From: Ramlibacter sp. WS9
GTDB taxonomy: Bacteria > Pseudomonadota > Gammaproteobacteria > Burkholderiales > Burkholderiaceae_C
Length of the DNA: 64,000 bases
Reading direction: 5' to 3'
Assembly: GCF_003797765.1 (NCBI RefSeq)
Contig: NZ_RKMB01000002.1
Span: forward strand, 62,001 to 126,000
The position numbers and the translations under genes are program-made. The number at the start of each line of letters is the position of its first letter. The first letter of the stretch is position 1. Below the pieces are notes generated by a model. That model did no database searches. It had not been told where the DNA came from and saw only the letters and a list, made by a program, of their open reading frames with translations. Positions 43,031-52,197 of the stretch are shown here, in pieces.

Positions 43031-44398
43031 TCATCTCCTCAGGAATTCCGGGGCCACGAGCAGCAGCGCCAGCGCGGTGCCACCACTGTCGGCACGGGCG
43101 ATGGCACCGGCGGTGGCTTCGCTGAGCACGCCGCCAGGCAAGACGCGTGGGGCGAGCGCGCGCGCGTCGACGGCGTTGCCCGCCTGTTCGGCCAGTCGCT
43201 GCGCCGTCTCGACGCGCCGGATCAACGCATCGGGCGCAGCCCAGGTCCCGGCCAGGTCCGCGTAGCCGGCGGGCGAGCCGGGCCGCCACACCGGTTGGCC
43301 GAGCTGGTTCATGAGGTTGGCGGCTTGCCTTGCCGGCACCTCGCGCCGTCCCATCGCGCGCAGGCCGGAAATGCTCCACTCCCACGGCGACTTGAACTTG
43401 GCCTGGGCCGGCAACCATGCCTCGGGCGAACCCACCAGTTCGCGGTAGACGCTGGGCAAATCACCGCCCGTGCGAGCGAAGGTGTCGGCCAGGCGCCGCA
43501 CGAGCGCCGGCGGCGGATCGTCGGCGACGAAGTGACGCGCAAGTTTGGTGGCGATGTGGCGCGCAGTCGCCGGCGCGGTGACCAGGTCGTGGAGGATGGC
43601 GCGGGCCTGCTGCTCGCCGCCTTCGGCATAGCTTCTGCCGAGCACCGTGCGCGCGCCGGGTTCGTGCAAAGCGGCGACGAAGCGGAACGTCGCCGCGGAG
43701 CCGTCTGCAGATCCATCGCCCGGCAGGGTCCAACCCGTGAGCGCCCGCGCGAATTCGGTCACGTCGTCCTGCGTGTAGCCGCTGCGCACGCCGAGCGTGT
43801 GCAGCTCCAGGATCTCGCGCGCCAGGTTCTCGTTGAGGCCGCGGCCGCGCTGCTGCCGCTCCTGCGCGCGCCGGGCCACGAAACTTTGCGGGCCGATCGA
43901 CTGCGCCTGGTCGAGATAGAGCAGCATGGCCGGGTGGCGCACCACGGCCAGCAAGAGGTCTTCGAAGCGCCCCAGCACATTGGGGCGGATGGCATCGGCC
44001 TCGAAGCCGCCGGCCATGGCCACCACCAGCAGCTTGTCCACGGACACCGCGAAGTGGTTGGACCAGAAGTGCACCAGCCGTTCCACGAACGGCGTCGCGG
44101 TCTGCAGCGCGTTGGTGGTGCGGGCACCTACGGCCGCCAGATATTCTTCCCGGCCCGTGCGCAGATAGGCCTCGCGAATCCCGCTGCGCTCGCCCTGCGG
44201 CGCCTGCCGGACGGCGCGCTGTTGGGCGAGCCAGGAGTCGACCAAGGCCGGGGTGTGGGCAACAGGTTTCCAGGGCGCCGGCAAGGCCTCGTATTGCTCG
44301 AACTGCGCGAGCAGCCATCGCTGCGGATCGGCCGGCGCAGGCTCGTCGGACCGCGCACCGATGCCGAAGCGGTTCAGGGCAATTGCAAGAGCGCTCAT
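43031..44398 (-). CDS. DUF1800 domain protein
   Basis: A 455-residue protein. Family motifs are ALNRFGIGARSDE at the start, LVHFWSNHFAVSVDK, GRGLNENLAREILELHTLGV, then RSGYTQDDVTEFARALTGWT and KLARHFVADDPPPALV. There is no classic signal peptide, although relatives are often secreted. The partner DUF1501 protein is Tat-exported, so a folded complex could be carried out together; this is speculation. The stop lies two bases before the DUF1501 start on the same strand. Upstream is the 619-base gene-free repeat region. Confidence 0.89.
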   Translation of the reverse strand: MSALAIALNRFGIGARSDEPAPADPQRWLLAQFEQYEALPAPWKPVAHTPALVDSWLAQQRAVRQAPQGERSGIREAYLRTGREEYLAAVGARTTNALQTATPFVERLVHFWSNHFAVSVDKLLVVAMAGGFEADAIRPNVLGRFEDLLLAVVRHPAMLLYLDQAQSIGPQSFVARRAQERQQRGRGLNENLAREILELHTLGVRSGYTQDDVTEFARALTGWTLPGDGSADGSAATFRFVAALHEPGARTVLGRSYAEGGEQQARAILHDLVTAPATARHIATKLARHFVADDPPPALVRRLADTFARTGGDLPSVYRELVGSPEAWLPAQAKFKSPWEWSISGLRAMGRREVPARQAANLMNQLGQPVWRPGSPAGYADLAGTWAAPDALIRRVETAQRLAEQAGNAVDARALAPRVLPGGVLSEATAGAIARADSGGTALALLLVAPEFLRR

Positions 44399-44590
44399 GG
44401 CCGCATTGTGAAACGGGTAAACGCAACAACTCGTGTCGGGGTTGTATCCGAAAGGTAAAGCGCAGCTGAAGATGATCGAGTGCAGGAAGAACGAGTGGCA
44501 GCAATGCGAGCGGCCTTCGGGTGAATGAGGACCTGAGCGAGGCCCCGTAGGTTCCCGGTATTTCAGAGATCGAAGAGACTGGCGTTCTGA
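44399..44590. other. Upstream region of the DUF1800 gene
   Basis: This is the first part of a 619-base stretch without a gene. It must contain the leftward promoter of the DUF1800/DUF1501 pair; TTTCGGATACAACC-type sequence is present, but I could not fix -35 and -10 boxes. I see no reading frame, repeat or RNA gene in it. The rest of the gap (44591-45005) is repeat sequence. Confidence 0.4.
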
Positions 44591-45005
44591 GACCTCGCGG
44601 CAACGCCGTGCATGGCCGGGCCGCGGCGCGATGGCTACGGCGTTGCTGTGAGATGGTGGCGTGCCAGCGGTGGCGTGCCACTGTCTTTGCCGACGGCGGA
44701 GGGGTGGCCAACGACCGGTGGCGCACCAACAAAGTCCCTGCGAAGCTGTGCGTGGGCGGGCTGCGGCGCGAATAAAGCCCAGGCGCTTGCGGCGGACGAC
44801 CCCGCGACCCAGCACGGCTCAAGCCGTGCGACCGTCTCATGCTCGCGAAAACTGTTTGACCGGAGCGAAGCGCAGGGAGTTTTTTCGCGCGGGTCGCGGG
44901 GTCTCCCGGCGCAAGGGATTCGGCAGGAGCTTGCGACAGCAGGCGATGCCGAACGCCGTAGCCATCGCGCCGCAGCCCGCCCACGCACAGCTTCGCCGCG
45001 AGGTC
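44591..45005. repeat. Three copies of a GC-rich repeat unit in an intergenic region
   Basis: A unit of about 54 bases occurs at 44591-44644 (plus) and, inverted, at 44952-45005. Both have the core GCGGCGCGATGGCTACGGCG and start GACCTCGCGGC. A 31-base part occurs again in plus orientation at 44741-44771. The 31-base copy is perfectly complementary to 44965-44995. No open reading frame with sensible composition crosses it. It looks like a lineage-specific dispersed repeat that has inserted or expanded here. Confidence 0.6.
44741..44995. repeat. 255-base nested inverted-repeat element
   Basis: Outer arms are a perfect 31-bp inverted repeat (44741-44771 with 44965-44995, starting CGAAGCTGTGCGTGGGCGGG). 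Inside is a second perfect 13-bp inverted repeat, GACCCCGCGACCC with its complement (44798-44810 and 44891-44903). A tight hairpin GCACGGCT-CA-AGCCGTGC lies at 44812-44829. A region from CGCGAAAAC to TTTTTTCGCG (about 44844-44889) can pair imperfectly. Transcribed, it would fold into one long branched hairpin. It could be a MITE-like element or a structured RNA. No target-site duplication was identified. Confidence 0.55.
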
Positions 45006-45017
45006 CAACCAAACCGA

Positions 45018-48000
45018 CTAGCGGCGCTTGCGCAGCAGCAACTCGTCCACCACCGCGCTCAGCTTGCGCAGGTCCACCGGCTTGGTCATGTGGGCATCGA
45101 AGCCGGATGCCAGCGCCTCGCGCGCATCGGACTCCTGGCCCCAGCCGGTGGCGGCGATCAACACGATCTTCTTGCCCCACTCCGTGCCGCGGACCTGGCG
45201 CGCCACCTCGTGGCCGTTCAGGTCGGGCATGCCGATGTCGAGGATGCCGACGTCGGGCCTCTGTCGCTGCATTTCCTGTACGGCCTCGAGCCCGCCGCTC
45301 ACGCGAACCGTCGCGAAGCCGGCGATCTCCAGCAACCGCGCGATGCCCCAGCCCGCGTCGATGTTGTCGTCGGCGATCAGCACCAGGCCGCGCGTTTTCG
45401 ACTTGGCGGCCGCGCCGGCTGCGGGCACGGTGACGCCGGGCGCCGGCACCGGCGCTTCAACCGCCTGCACCGCGCCGCGCACCGCGGGCAGCATCACGCG
45501 GAACTGGCTGCCCTGCCCCGGCCCGGCCGAAGACGCCTCGACCTTGCCCCCGTGCAGTTCGACGATGTTTTTCACGAGCGCCAGGCCGATGCCCAGGCCG
45601 GTCTTGCCGCGCTGGGCCGCGGGCTGGACCTGGGTGAACATCTCGAAGATGCGCTCCATCTGCGCAGACTCCATCCCCACACCGTTGTCCGTCACCGAGA
45701 CGACGGCGCTCTTGCCCTCCAGCCGGGCCTTGAGGGCAATGCGGCCGCCGGGTTGCGTGTACTTGATGGCGTTGGTCAGAAGGTTCGACAGCACCTGGCC
45801 GATGCGCAGCGGATCGGCATCGAGCTCCACCGCGTACTTCGGCATGTCCAGCGTCAGGCTGTGGTGCGCGGCGTGCAGCAGCGGCCGCGTCGCCTCCAGT
45901 GCCGTGTCGACCACGGTGGACAGCATCACGCGTTCGCGGTGCAGCTCGAACCGGCCGAGCTTCAGGCGCGACACGTCCAGCAGGTCGTCCATCAAGGCCT
46001 TCATGGCTTCGGCCTGGCGCTTGACCACCTGGGCGGCCGCATCCCGGTCCGTGTCGGGCAGCTCGTGCGTGAGCAAGAGCCCGGCCGCGCTGTCGATGGA
46101 GGCCAGCGGGTTGCGCAGCTCGTGCGACAGCACGGCCAGGAAGCGGTCCTTGGCGCGGTCGGCTTCTTCCAGTTCGGCGCGCGCCCTTTCCGTGTCGGCG
46201 AGCGCGCGCCGCAACTGCGCCTGGCTGTGTTCCAGGGCCTGCTGGTTCTGGCGCTGCGCCGTCTGGTCGCGCAGGATCTTGACGAACCCCACCGCTTCGC
46301 CTTTTGCGTCGCGCATCAGCATCATCACGCCGCTCGCCCAGAAGCGGCTGCCGTCCTTGCGGCGATGCATCCGGTCGTCGCTGGCACGGCCCTGCTCCTG
46401 TGCGGTGGCGCCTTCCCGGTCGGGCGCGCCTTGCGCGCGGTCTTCCTCGGTGAAGATGATGTCGGCACTGCGGCCCATCACCTCATGTTCGGTGTAACCC
46501 AGCAAGCGCTGCGCGCCGCTGTTCCAGATGGTGACGCAACGCTTCAGGTCGGTCGAAAATATGGCGTACTCCGTCGCGTTCTCCACCACGAGCCGCAGAC
46601 GCTCCTCGCTGTTGCGCAACTTCTCGGCGGCCTCTTTCTGCTGCGTGATGTCGCGCGCGATCTTGGTTCCGCCGATGACCTTGCCCTGCGTGTCCTTGAT
46701 CGGCGAGATGGTCAGCGCGACGTGGATGTTCGTGCCGTCCTTGCACTGGCGCATCGTCACGAAATTGCTGATCGATTCGCCGCGGCGCACGCGATCGATC
46801 AGTTGCACTTGCTCCTCCTCGCTCCCCGGCGCAAGCAAAGTCAGCGGCTGGCCAATGGCCTCCATCGCCTGCCAGCCGAAGATGCGCTCGGCCCCGGCGT
46901 TCCATGACAGCAGCGTCTGGTCCAACGCGAAGCTCATGATGGCGTCCATCGACGAACCCACCACCGCCGACAGCCACAGCCGCACTTCCTCGGCCTGCTT
47001 GCGCTCGGTGATGTCGATGAAGGACACCACGACGCCGGCGATGTGGTCGCTCAGCGTTCGATAGGGCAACAGGCGCGACAGGAACCATTTGCCGTCGGGC
47101 AGGCCCACTTCGCGTTCGATCGGCACCAGCCGCTCCAGCACCCGCGCAGCGTCCGCGCTGAGCTGCGGATAGTCCAGGCGCGTCGCGAGATCGGCGAGCG
47201 GCCGGCCCAGGTCGGTGGCGATCAGGTTGAACAGCGTGATGGCCGACGGCGTGTAGCGCGTGATGCGCAGCTCGCGGTCCAGGAACACCGTGGCGATGGA
47301 CGTGGCGTCCATCAGGTTCTGCATGTCGCTGTTGGAGTGCCCCAGCTCGTCGACCTTGTCCTTCAGCTCGTGGTTGACGGTGGTCAATTCCTCGTTGATC
47401 GACTGCAGTTCCTCGCGGCTGGTTTCGAGTTCTTCGGTGGCGGAGCGCAGCTCCTCGTTCATGGCCTGCAACTCCTCGTTGCTGGCCTTCAGCTCTTCTG
47501 TCGACGCTTCATACTGCTCCACGGTGTCGCGCAGGTGCGCCTTCAGGCGCTCCAGCTCGCGGTCGAGGTGGCGCGCGACGGGGTCGGCACCGGCACGCTC
47601 CGGTTGTGCCGCATCGGCCGGCACGGCAGTGCCCGTTGGCCGCGCGCTGAGCGTCACCAGGAACATGTCGGTCCCGATCGCGCGGGCCGGCGTCGCCCGG
47701 ATCTCGACTTCGATGCTTTCGCCCGCGAGTTCGACCGGGCTCACCAGCACGTCGGCGGTGGCGTTGGTCTGCGCGGCCTTGTACAGCGCCGCGCGCAGCT
47801 CGATGCGCAGGCTGGAGTGCACGGCGTGCAGCAGGTTCTTGCTCGGCTCGCCGCCGCTGTACTGCAGGAAGCGGCCGGCATTGGGCGACAGGTGCAGGAT
47901 TTCGTGTTCGCCATCCACCAGGATCGACGGCGGCGCCAGCGCTTCCACCAGCTTGAAATGCAATTCGCCCAGGGAGCCGCTGCGGCCCTCGCCCACGCGT

Positions 48001-49646
48001 GACGGCGGCGCCGGGGCCGCGGCATGCTCGAAGGCGCGTCCCGCGATCACCGGGCCGGTGTGCGCATGCTGCTGCGCCACCAGGGCCAGGGCGAGCGTAC
48101 CGGTGCCCAGGGGTAGCGGCAATGCCATGCGCGGCAACGGGCGCTGGGCGAAGATGCGGTTTTTCTTGTCCAGCACCGTGAACAGCGGCGCGGCGTCTTC
48201 GGCCGATTCGGACGAGCCGAGGAACAGCCGGCCGTTGGGCACCAGCGCGAAGTGGAAGATCTCGAACACGCGCTTCTGGGCTTCACGGTTCAGGTAGATC
48301 AGCAGGTTTCGGCACGAGATGAGGTCCAGGCGCGAGAAAGGCGAATCCTTCAGCAAGTCGTGGTGCGCGAACAGCACCATCTCCCGTACCTCGCGCCGCA
48401 CCCTGTAGCCGCGGTGTTCCTTGATGAAGTACCGGCGCAGGCGCTCCTCGGACACGTCGGCGGCGATGGTGGGCGGGTAGCTGCCTTCACGCGCGCTGCG
48501 GATCGCATCTTCGTCCAGGTCGGTCGCGAAGACCTGGATCATCGGCGGCGCCTCGATCTCGCGCGCCTTTTCCGTCAGCAGGATCGCCAGCGTGTACGCC
48601 TCTTCGCCCGTGGCGCAGGCCGGCACCCAGACCCGCACGGTGTCGTTCGGGCGCTTGCCCGTGAACAGCGCGCCCAGCTGCTCGTTCAGCGCGTCGAAGC
48701 AGTCGGCATCGCGAAAGAAGTTGGTGACGCTGATCAGCAGGTCTTGCAGCAACGCGCCGGCCTCGCCCGGCTGGGTGCGCAGGCAATCCAGGTAGCCGGT
48801 GAGGTTCTCGACACCGTTGACCTGCATGCGGCGGGCGATGCGGCGCACCACGGTGGCCCGCTTGTAGTTGGCGAAATCGCGGCCCGTGCGCGTGCGCAGG
48901 AATCCCAGCACGTCGCGCAGTTCCGACTCCTGGTCGGCGCGGGTGGGCGGCTTGTCGTGGGTGGGCGGCGGTCCCTCCTCGGGCGGTAGCTGCAACTCCT
49001 TCTCCAGCGCGAAGTAGCGGGCCACGCGCCCATGCATGTCGGCAACGGGCAGCACCCAATCGACCATGCCGGTGGCGATGGCCGAGCGTGGCATGCCGCC
49101 GTGTTCGGCCTCTTCCGGATCCTGCGCGACGGTCAGGCCGCCGCGCTCCTTGATGCGTTTGATGCCGATGGCCCCGTCGCCGTCGGCGCCCGACAGCACG
49201 ACGGCCGCCGCATGCGGCCCGTAGGTGTCGGCCAGGGTGCGAAAGAACAGGTCCACGGCCACATGACGCCCGCGCGGCGTCAGCGCGTCGTCCGCCAGCA
49301 CCAGGTAGTTGTCGACGGCACGAATGGCCTTGCCCGGCGGGATCACGTACACGTGGTTGGGCTCGACGCGCTGCCGGCCTGTCACCTGCACCACGGGCAT
49401 GGACGAGCTGTGCTGGATCACCTCTCTCAGGTGACTCACGTGTTCGGGATCCAGGTGCATCACCACCACGAACACCTGGCCCGGGTTGGCCGGCACGGTT
49501 GCGAAGAATTTCTGCAGGGCGGGAATGGCGCCGGCCGAGCCGCCGAGACCGACCAGCGGGGTCAACTGGTAGCCGCGCGTGGGCACCACGTTGTCGATCA
49601 AATCCGCCATCGCCAGCTCGGCGTGGTCGGGCGTCATGTCGGTCAT
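45018..49646 (-). CDS. CheB-CheR-PAS-histidine kinase-receiver hybrid
   Basis: A 1542-residue fusion. Residues about 30-210 are a CheB methylesterase (S37 in GGSAG, H64 in VMHLDPEH, D155 in LSGADGDG). About 240-500 are a CheR methyltransferase with the SAM motif VPACATGEEAYTLAI and CRNLLIYL. About 560-675 is a PAS-like region, and 695-775 a coiled coil of EEL repeats. PAS domains span about 780-880, 890-1000 and 1015-1130. The kinase follows, with H1175 in LSHELRNPLASI and ATP-binding NAIKYT and GKTGLGIGLALVKN. The receiver spans about 1420-1540, with D1470 in GILDIGMPDLNG. All catalytic residues are present. No chemoreceptor genes are near, so methylation and esterase activities may act on the protein itself or on another target. 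It follows the CheB/zinc-ribbon gene by 36 bases. Confidence 0.93.
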   Translation of the reverse strand: MTDMTPDHAELAMADLIDNVVPTRGYQLTPLVGLGGSAGAIPALQKFFATVPANPGQVFVVVMHLDPEHVSHLREVIQHSSSMPVVQVTGRQRVEPNHVYVIPPGKAIRAVDNYLVLADDALTPRGRHVAVDLFFRTLADTYGPHAAAVVLSGADGDGAIGIKRIKERGGLTVAQDPEEAEHGGMPRSAIATGMVDWVLPVADMHGRVARYFALEKELQLPPEEGPPPTHDKPPTRADQESELRDVLGFLRTRTGRDFANYKRATVVRRIARRMQVNGVENLTGYLDCLRTQPGEAGALLQDLLISVTNFFRDADCFDALNEQLGALFTGKRPNDTVRVWVPACATGEEAYTLAILLTEKAREIEAPPMIQVFATDLDEDAIRSAREGSYPPTIAADVSEERLRRYFIKEHRGYRVRREVREMVLFAHHDLLKDSPFSRLDLISCRNLLIYLNREAQKRVFEIFHFALVPNGRLFLGSSESAEDAAPLFTVLDKKNRIFAQRPLPRMALPLPLGTGTLALALVAQQHAHTGPVIAGRAFEHAAAPAPPSRVGEGRSGSLGELHFKLVEALAPPSILVDGEHEILHLSPNAGRFLQYSGGEPSKNLLHAVHSSLRIELRAALYKAAQTNATADVLVSPVELAGESIEVEIRATPARAIGTDMFLVTLSARPTGTAVPADAAQPERAGADPVARHLDRELERLKAHLRDTVEQYEASTEELKASNEELQAMNEELRSATEELETSREELQSINEELTTVNHELKDKVDELGHSNSDMQNLMDATSIATVFLDRELRITRYTPSAITLFNLIATDLGRPLADLATRLDYPQLSADAARVLERLVPIEREVGLPDGKWFLSRLLPYRTLSDHIAGVVVSFIDITERKQAEEVRLWLSAVVGSSMDAIMSFALDQTLLSWNAGAERIFGWQAMEAIGQPLTLLAPGSEEEQVQLIDRVRRGESISNFVTMRQCKDGTNIHVALTISPIKDTQGKVIGGTKIARDITQQKEAAEKLRNSEERLRLVVENATEYAIFSTDLKRCVTIWNSGAQRLLGYTEHEVMGRSADIIFTEEDRAQGAPDREGATAQEQGRASDDRMHRRKDGSRFWASGVMMLMRDAKGEAVGFVKILRDQTAQRQNQQALEHSQAQLRRALADTERARAELEEADRAKDRFLAVLSHELRNPLASIDSAAGLLLTHELPDTDRDAAAQVVKRQAEAMKALMDDLLDVSRLKLGRFELHRERVMLSTVVDTALEATRPLLHAAHHSLTLDMPKYAVELDADPLRIGQVLSNLLTNAIKYTQPGGRIALKARLEGKSAVVSVTDNGVGMESAQMERIFEMFTQVQPAAQRGKTGLGIGLALVKNIVELHGGKVEASSAGPGQGSQFRVMLPAVRGAVQAVEAPVPAPGVTVPAAGAAAKSKTRGLVLIADDNIDAGWGIARLLEIAGFATVRVSGGLEAVQEMQRQRPDVGILDIGMPDLNGHEVARQVRGTEWGKKIVLIAATGWGQESDAREALASGFDAHMTKPVDLRKLSAVVDELLLRKRR

Positions 49647-49682
49647 CCTGCCCTCTGGAGCTAACGGCCAATTATGCGCCGC

Positions 49683-50657
49683 TCAACTCTTCTCGCCGAG
49701 CTCCGCCAGCCGCTGGGCTTGTGCCTTGACCTTGTCCGCCTGGCGCCGTCCGGCCTCGGCCTGGGCCGGGTCGCCGGTGAGCTCCGCCACGACCGCCAGG
49801 CGGCGCAGCAGCATCTCGCGCTCCTGCAGCGAGCGCATGCTGCTCCACAGCGAATGCGCGGCCTGCTCGACCTGTGCGCTCTCGAGCGAGCGAGAAGTAA
49901 ATGCATGGCCGGTGTGGCAGCGGTAGCGCAAGGGCCGCGCGTCGTCTATCTCCCAAAGGCCGCCCCCGCAGTCCGGACACGTGAGGCCCGACGGGTTGCC
50001 AAGGGTTTGGAGGTTCTCTACCGGTTCTCTCCCTTCAAAAACAGCGTGCTCTTGTTGCAGGCGCGCAGGTGCCGGCACCGGCGGCATGGATTGGGTACGG
50101 CCGGCCAGGTCGGCCAGCGCGGGTGCGATGTCGGGCAGGGGCAGGCAGGCGTCGACCGCGACGTTGGCCAATGCGCTTGCCGGCATGCCGGGCGCGAGAG
50201 CCGTTGCCGGATCCTGCACCAGAGCCGTGCCGCCGCAGTCCTTGATGGCGGCCAGCCCTGCCGTTCCGTCGTCGAGTTCGCCCGTCAGCACCACCCCGAC
50301 GGCGCGGGGGCCCCAGGCCAGGGCCGCCGAGCGGAACAACGGGTCGAGCGCCGGCCGCGCGTGGTTCTCCCGCGGCCCGCGCGAAAGGCGCACGGTGTCT
50401 TCGGTGAACAGCATGTGGCGATCGGGCGGCGCGACGTAGATGATGCCGCGCTCCAGCGGCTCCCCGTCTTTCGCGTGCCGGGCGCCCAACGGCGCGCGCC
50501 GGTTGAGCAGCTCCGGCAGGATGCTCGGCTGGTTGCCCACGTGCAGCACCACGCCCACCACCGCGTCGAGGCTGGCGGGCAGCGCGGCAACCACTTCGAT
50601 CAGCGCGGAGACGCCGCCGGAAGAGGCACCGATGACGATGGCACGTTGGGCATCCAT
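49683..50657 (-). CDS. CheB-like methylesterase with C-terminal zinc ribbon
   Basis: A 324-residue protein. The methylesterase domain (about residues 4-190) keeps the serine in IGASSGG (S12), H39 in VLHVGN and D130 in LTGELDDG. There is no receiver domain, unlike classic CheB. After a linker, a zinc-ribbon-like segment follows (TCPDCGGGLWEIDD with RYRCHTGHAF: Cys227, Cys230, Cys247, His248 or His251). A helical tail (about 260-324, including EREMLLRRLAVVAELTGDPA) completes the protein. It is encoded directly before the CheB-CheR-kinase hybrid on the same strand, so both probably serve the same non-chemotactic pathway. The start at 50657 (MDAQRAIVIGASSGG) is firm. Confidence 0.89.
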   Translation of the reverse strand: MDAQRAIVIGASSGGVSALIEVVAALPASLDAVVGVVLHVGNQPSILPELLNRRAPLGARHAKDGEPLERGIIYVAPPDRHMLFTEDTVRLSRGPRENHARPALDPLFRSAALAWGPRAVGVVLTGELDDGTAGLAAIKDCGGTALVQDPATALAPGMPASALANVAVDACLPLPDIAPALADLAGRTQSMPPVPAPARLQQEHAVFEGREPVENLQTLGNPSGLTCPDCGGGLWEIDDARPLRYRCHTGHAFTSRSLESAQVEQAAHSLWSSMRSLQEREMLLRRLAVVAELTGDPAQAEAGRRQADKVKAQAQRLAELGEKS

Positions 50658-50830
50658 GAAGTCGACAAGACAAAGAGTCCGCCCCCCAATTCTGCGTGTT
50701 TTTGCACGTTTTGAAATGCCGAACGGGCCATGTAGCCGCCGTCCCACAGCGCGGCGCCGCCACTTCCGACGCGGCCAGCGCAGCCGTGGCGGGAGACTCA
50801 CTGCGGTCTCAACTTTGCAAGGACACGCAC

Positions 50831-51175
50831 ATGGCCTACAGCAGCATCCTGGGCGCCGAAGTCGCGCCCATCCACCCGAGCGGGCGCGACGCCGAACTGC
50901 TGGGCCCGAGCGACAGTTCCGACTCGGGCAGCGACGCGCTCGGCACCGACGAGCTCCATGCCGACAGCGATTCGCACGGTACGGGCGAGCGTGGCTTCGT
51001 AGCAGGCCGTGACGCCCGCGAGGGCGGCGACATCCTGCCCGACCGCGTGGTGAACCTGCGTGACGGCGAGGTCGACGCGCCCGACATCGACGCGCTGGGG
51101 ATCACCGATCTGGATGACGGCGCGGACGACGCCGACCTCGACGACGAGGCGCAAGACGACGAGCGCGGCCGCTGA
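50831..51175 (+). CDS. Small acidic hypothetical protein, 114 residues
   Basis: Begins MAYSSILGAEVAPIHPSGRD. The rest is low-complexity and very rich in Asp, Ser and Gly (GPSDSSDSGSDALGTDELHA, and ending LDDGADDADLDDEAQDDERG). It is probably disordered and strongly negatively charged. I recall similar small acidic proteins in Comamonadaceae near chemotaxis-like genes but cannot name a function. It is divergent from the CheB/zinc-ribbon gene across 173 bases, which might give joint control. No strong ribosome site precedes the ATG. Confidence 0.58.
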   Translation: MAYSSILGAEVAPIHPSGRDAELLGPSDSSDSGSDALGTDELHADSDSHGTGERGFVAGRDAREGGDILPDRVVNLRDGEVDAPDIDALGITDLDDGADDADLDDEAQDDERGR

Positions 51176-51206
51176 TGCGTGCGCGCCGCGCCGGCGCCGG
51201 ACGCCG

Positions 51207-52115
51207 TCAGCGAGCCAGCGTAGACGCGCCGAACAGGCTTTGCACGAACTCCACCGCGAGTTCCGCTGTGCGGTTGCGCACGTCGAGCGCCGGGTTGATC
51301 TCGACCACGTCGAGCGAGCCCATGCGGCCGGTGTCGGCGATCATCTCCATGCACAGCTGCAGTTCCCGGTAGGTCGGCCCGCCGCGCACGCCGGTGCCCA
51401 CGCCGGGCGCATCGGCCGGGTCCAGGCAGTCCAGGTCGAAGCTCACGTGCAGGTGCGTGTCGTCGTCGATGTCGTGCAGCGCCTCCAGCATGGTGTTGCG
51501 CATGCCGTGCTCGTCGATGTGGCGCATGTCGAACACCTGCAGGCCGAGCTTGCGGATCGTCTTCTTCTCTTCGGCGTCGACGCTGCGGATGCCGATGAAG
51601 TCGATGTCCTGCGGCGCAATGGCGGCGGGCTCGCCGCTCCAGCCGACCAGCGACTTGGGGCCATGGCCCAGCAGGCACGACACCGGCATGCCGTGCACGT
51701 TGCCCGAAGGGGAAATGGTTTCGTTGTTGACGTCGGTGTGCGCGTCCAGCCAGAGCACGCGCAGGTGCTTTTTGGTGTAGCGGCAGTGCCGCGCGACGGC
51801 GCTGATCGAACCGATCGCCAGGCAGTGGTCGCCGCCCATCAGCAGCGGCACCTGCCCGGCGGCCAGCACGGCCGCCACGCGGTCGAACACGGAGCGATTC
51901 CACGCCACCACTTCTTCCAGGTGCCGCACGCCGCCGCTGGGCGCGGTCCACGGCGTGGGCGGCCCGGCCAGGTTGCCGTGGTCGATGACGTTGAGCGTGT
52001 CCGAGCGCAGCGCTTCGAACAGCCCGGCCACGCGCAGGGCGTCCGGGCCCATGCCCGCGCCGCGGACGCTGGCGCCGACGTCGGTGGGTGCGCCGATGAG
52101 GCTGACGGTTTTCAT
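51207..52115 (-). CDS. rocF: Arginase
   Basis: A 302-residue ureohydrolase that cleaves arginine to ornithine and urea. The two-manganese centre is complete: H97 in GGDHCLAIGS, D124, H126 and D128 in WLDAHTDVN, and D227 and D229 in SFDLDCLDP. Loop residues typical of arginases rather than agmatinases are VNNETISPSGNVHGMP. The length is that of RocF-type bacterial arginases. It has no operon partners in the window; the next gene downstream converges on it, and the divergent neighbour is an epimerase gene 82 bases from its start. Regulation is not visible. Confidence 0.93.
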   Translation of the reverse strand: MKTVSLIGAPTDVGASVRGAGMGPDALRVAGLFEALRSDTLNVIDHGNLAGPPTPWTAPSGGVRHLEEVVAWNRSVFDRVAAVLAAGQVPLLMGGDHCLAIGSISAVARHCRYTKKHLRVLWLDAHTDVNNETISPSGNVHGMPVSCLLGHGPKSLVGWSGEPAAIAPQDIDFIGIRSVDAEEKKTIRKLGLQVFDMRHIDEHGMRNTMLEALHDIDDDTHLHVSFDLDCLDPADAPGVGTGVRGGPTYRELQLCMEMIADTGRMGSLDVVEINPALDVRNRTAELAVEFVQSLFGASTLAR

Positions 52116-52197
52116 GGGGCGGATTGTGGCAGTTCGCGGCGGAACGTGGGGCGTTCCCGCATTGCCCCGATTTCACCAAATGGTTAAAGTCGCCGCG

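Noticed and set aside
44661-46907. A 748-codon plus-strand open frame
   Set aside because: It lies antisense to the CheB-CheR-kinase hybrid and through the repeat region. The translation is rich in Arg, His, Ala and Gln without domain signals, typical of shadows in GC-rich coding DNA.
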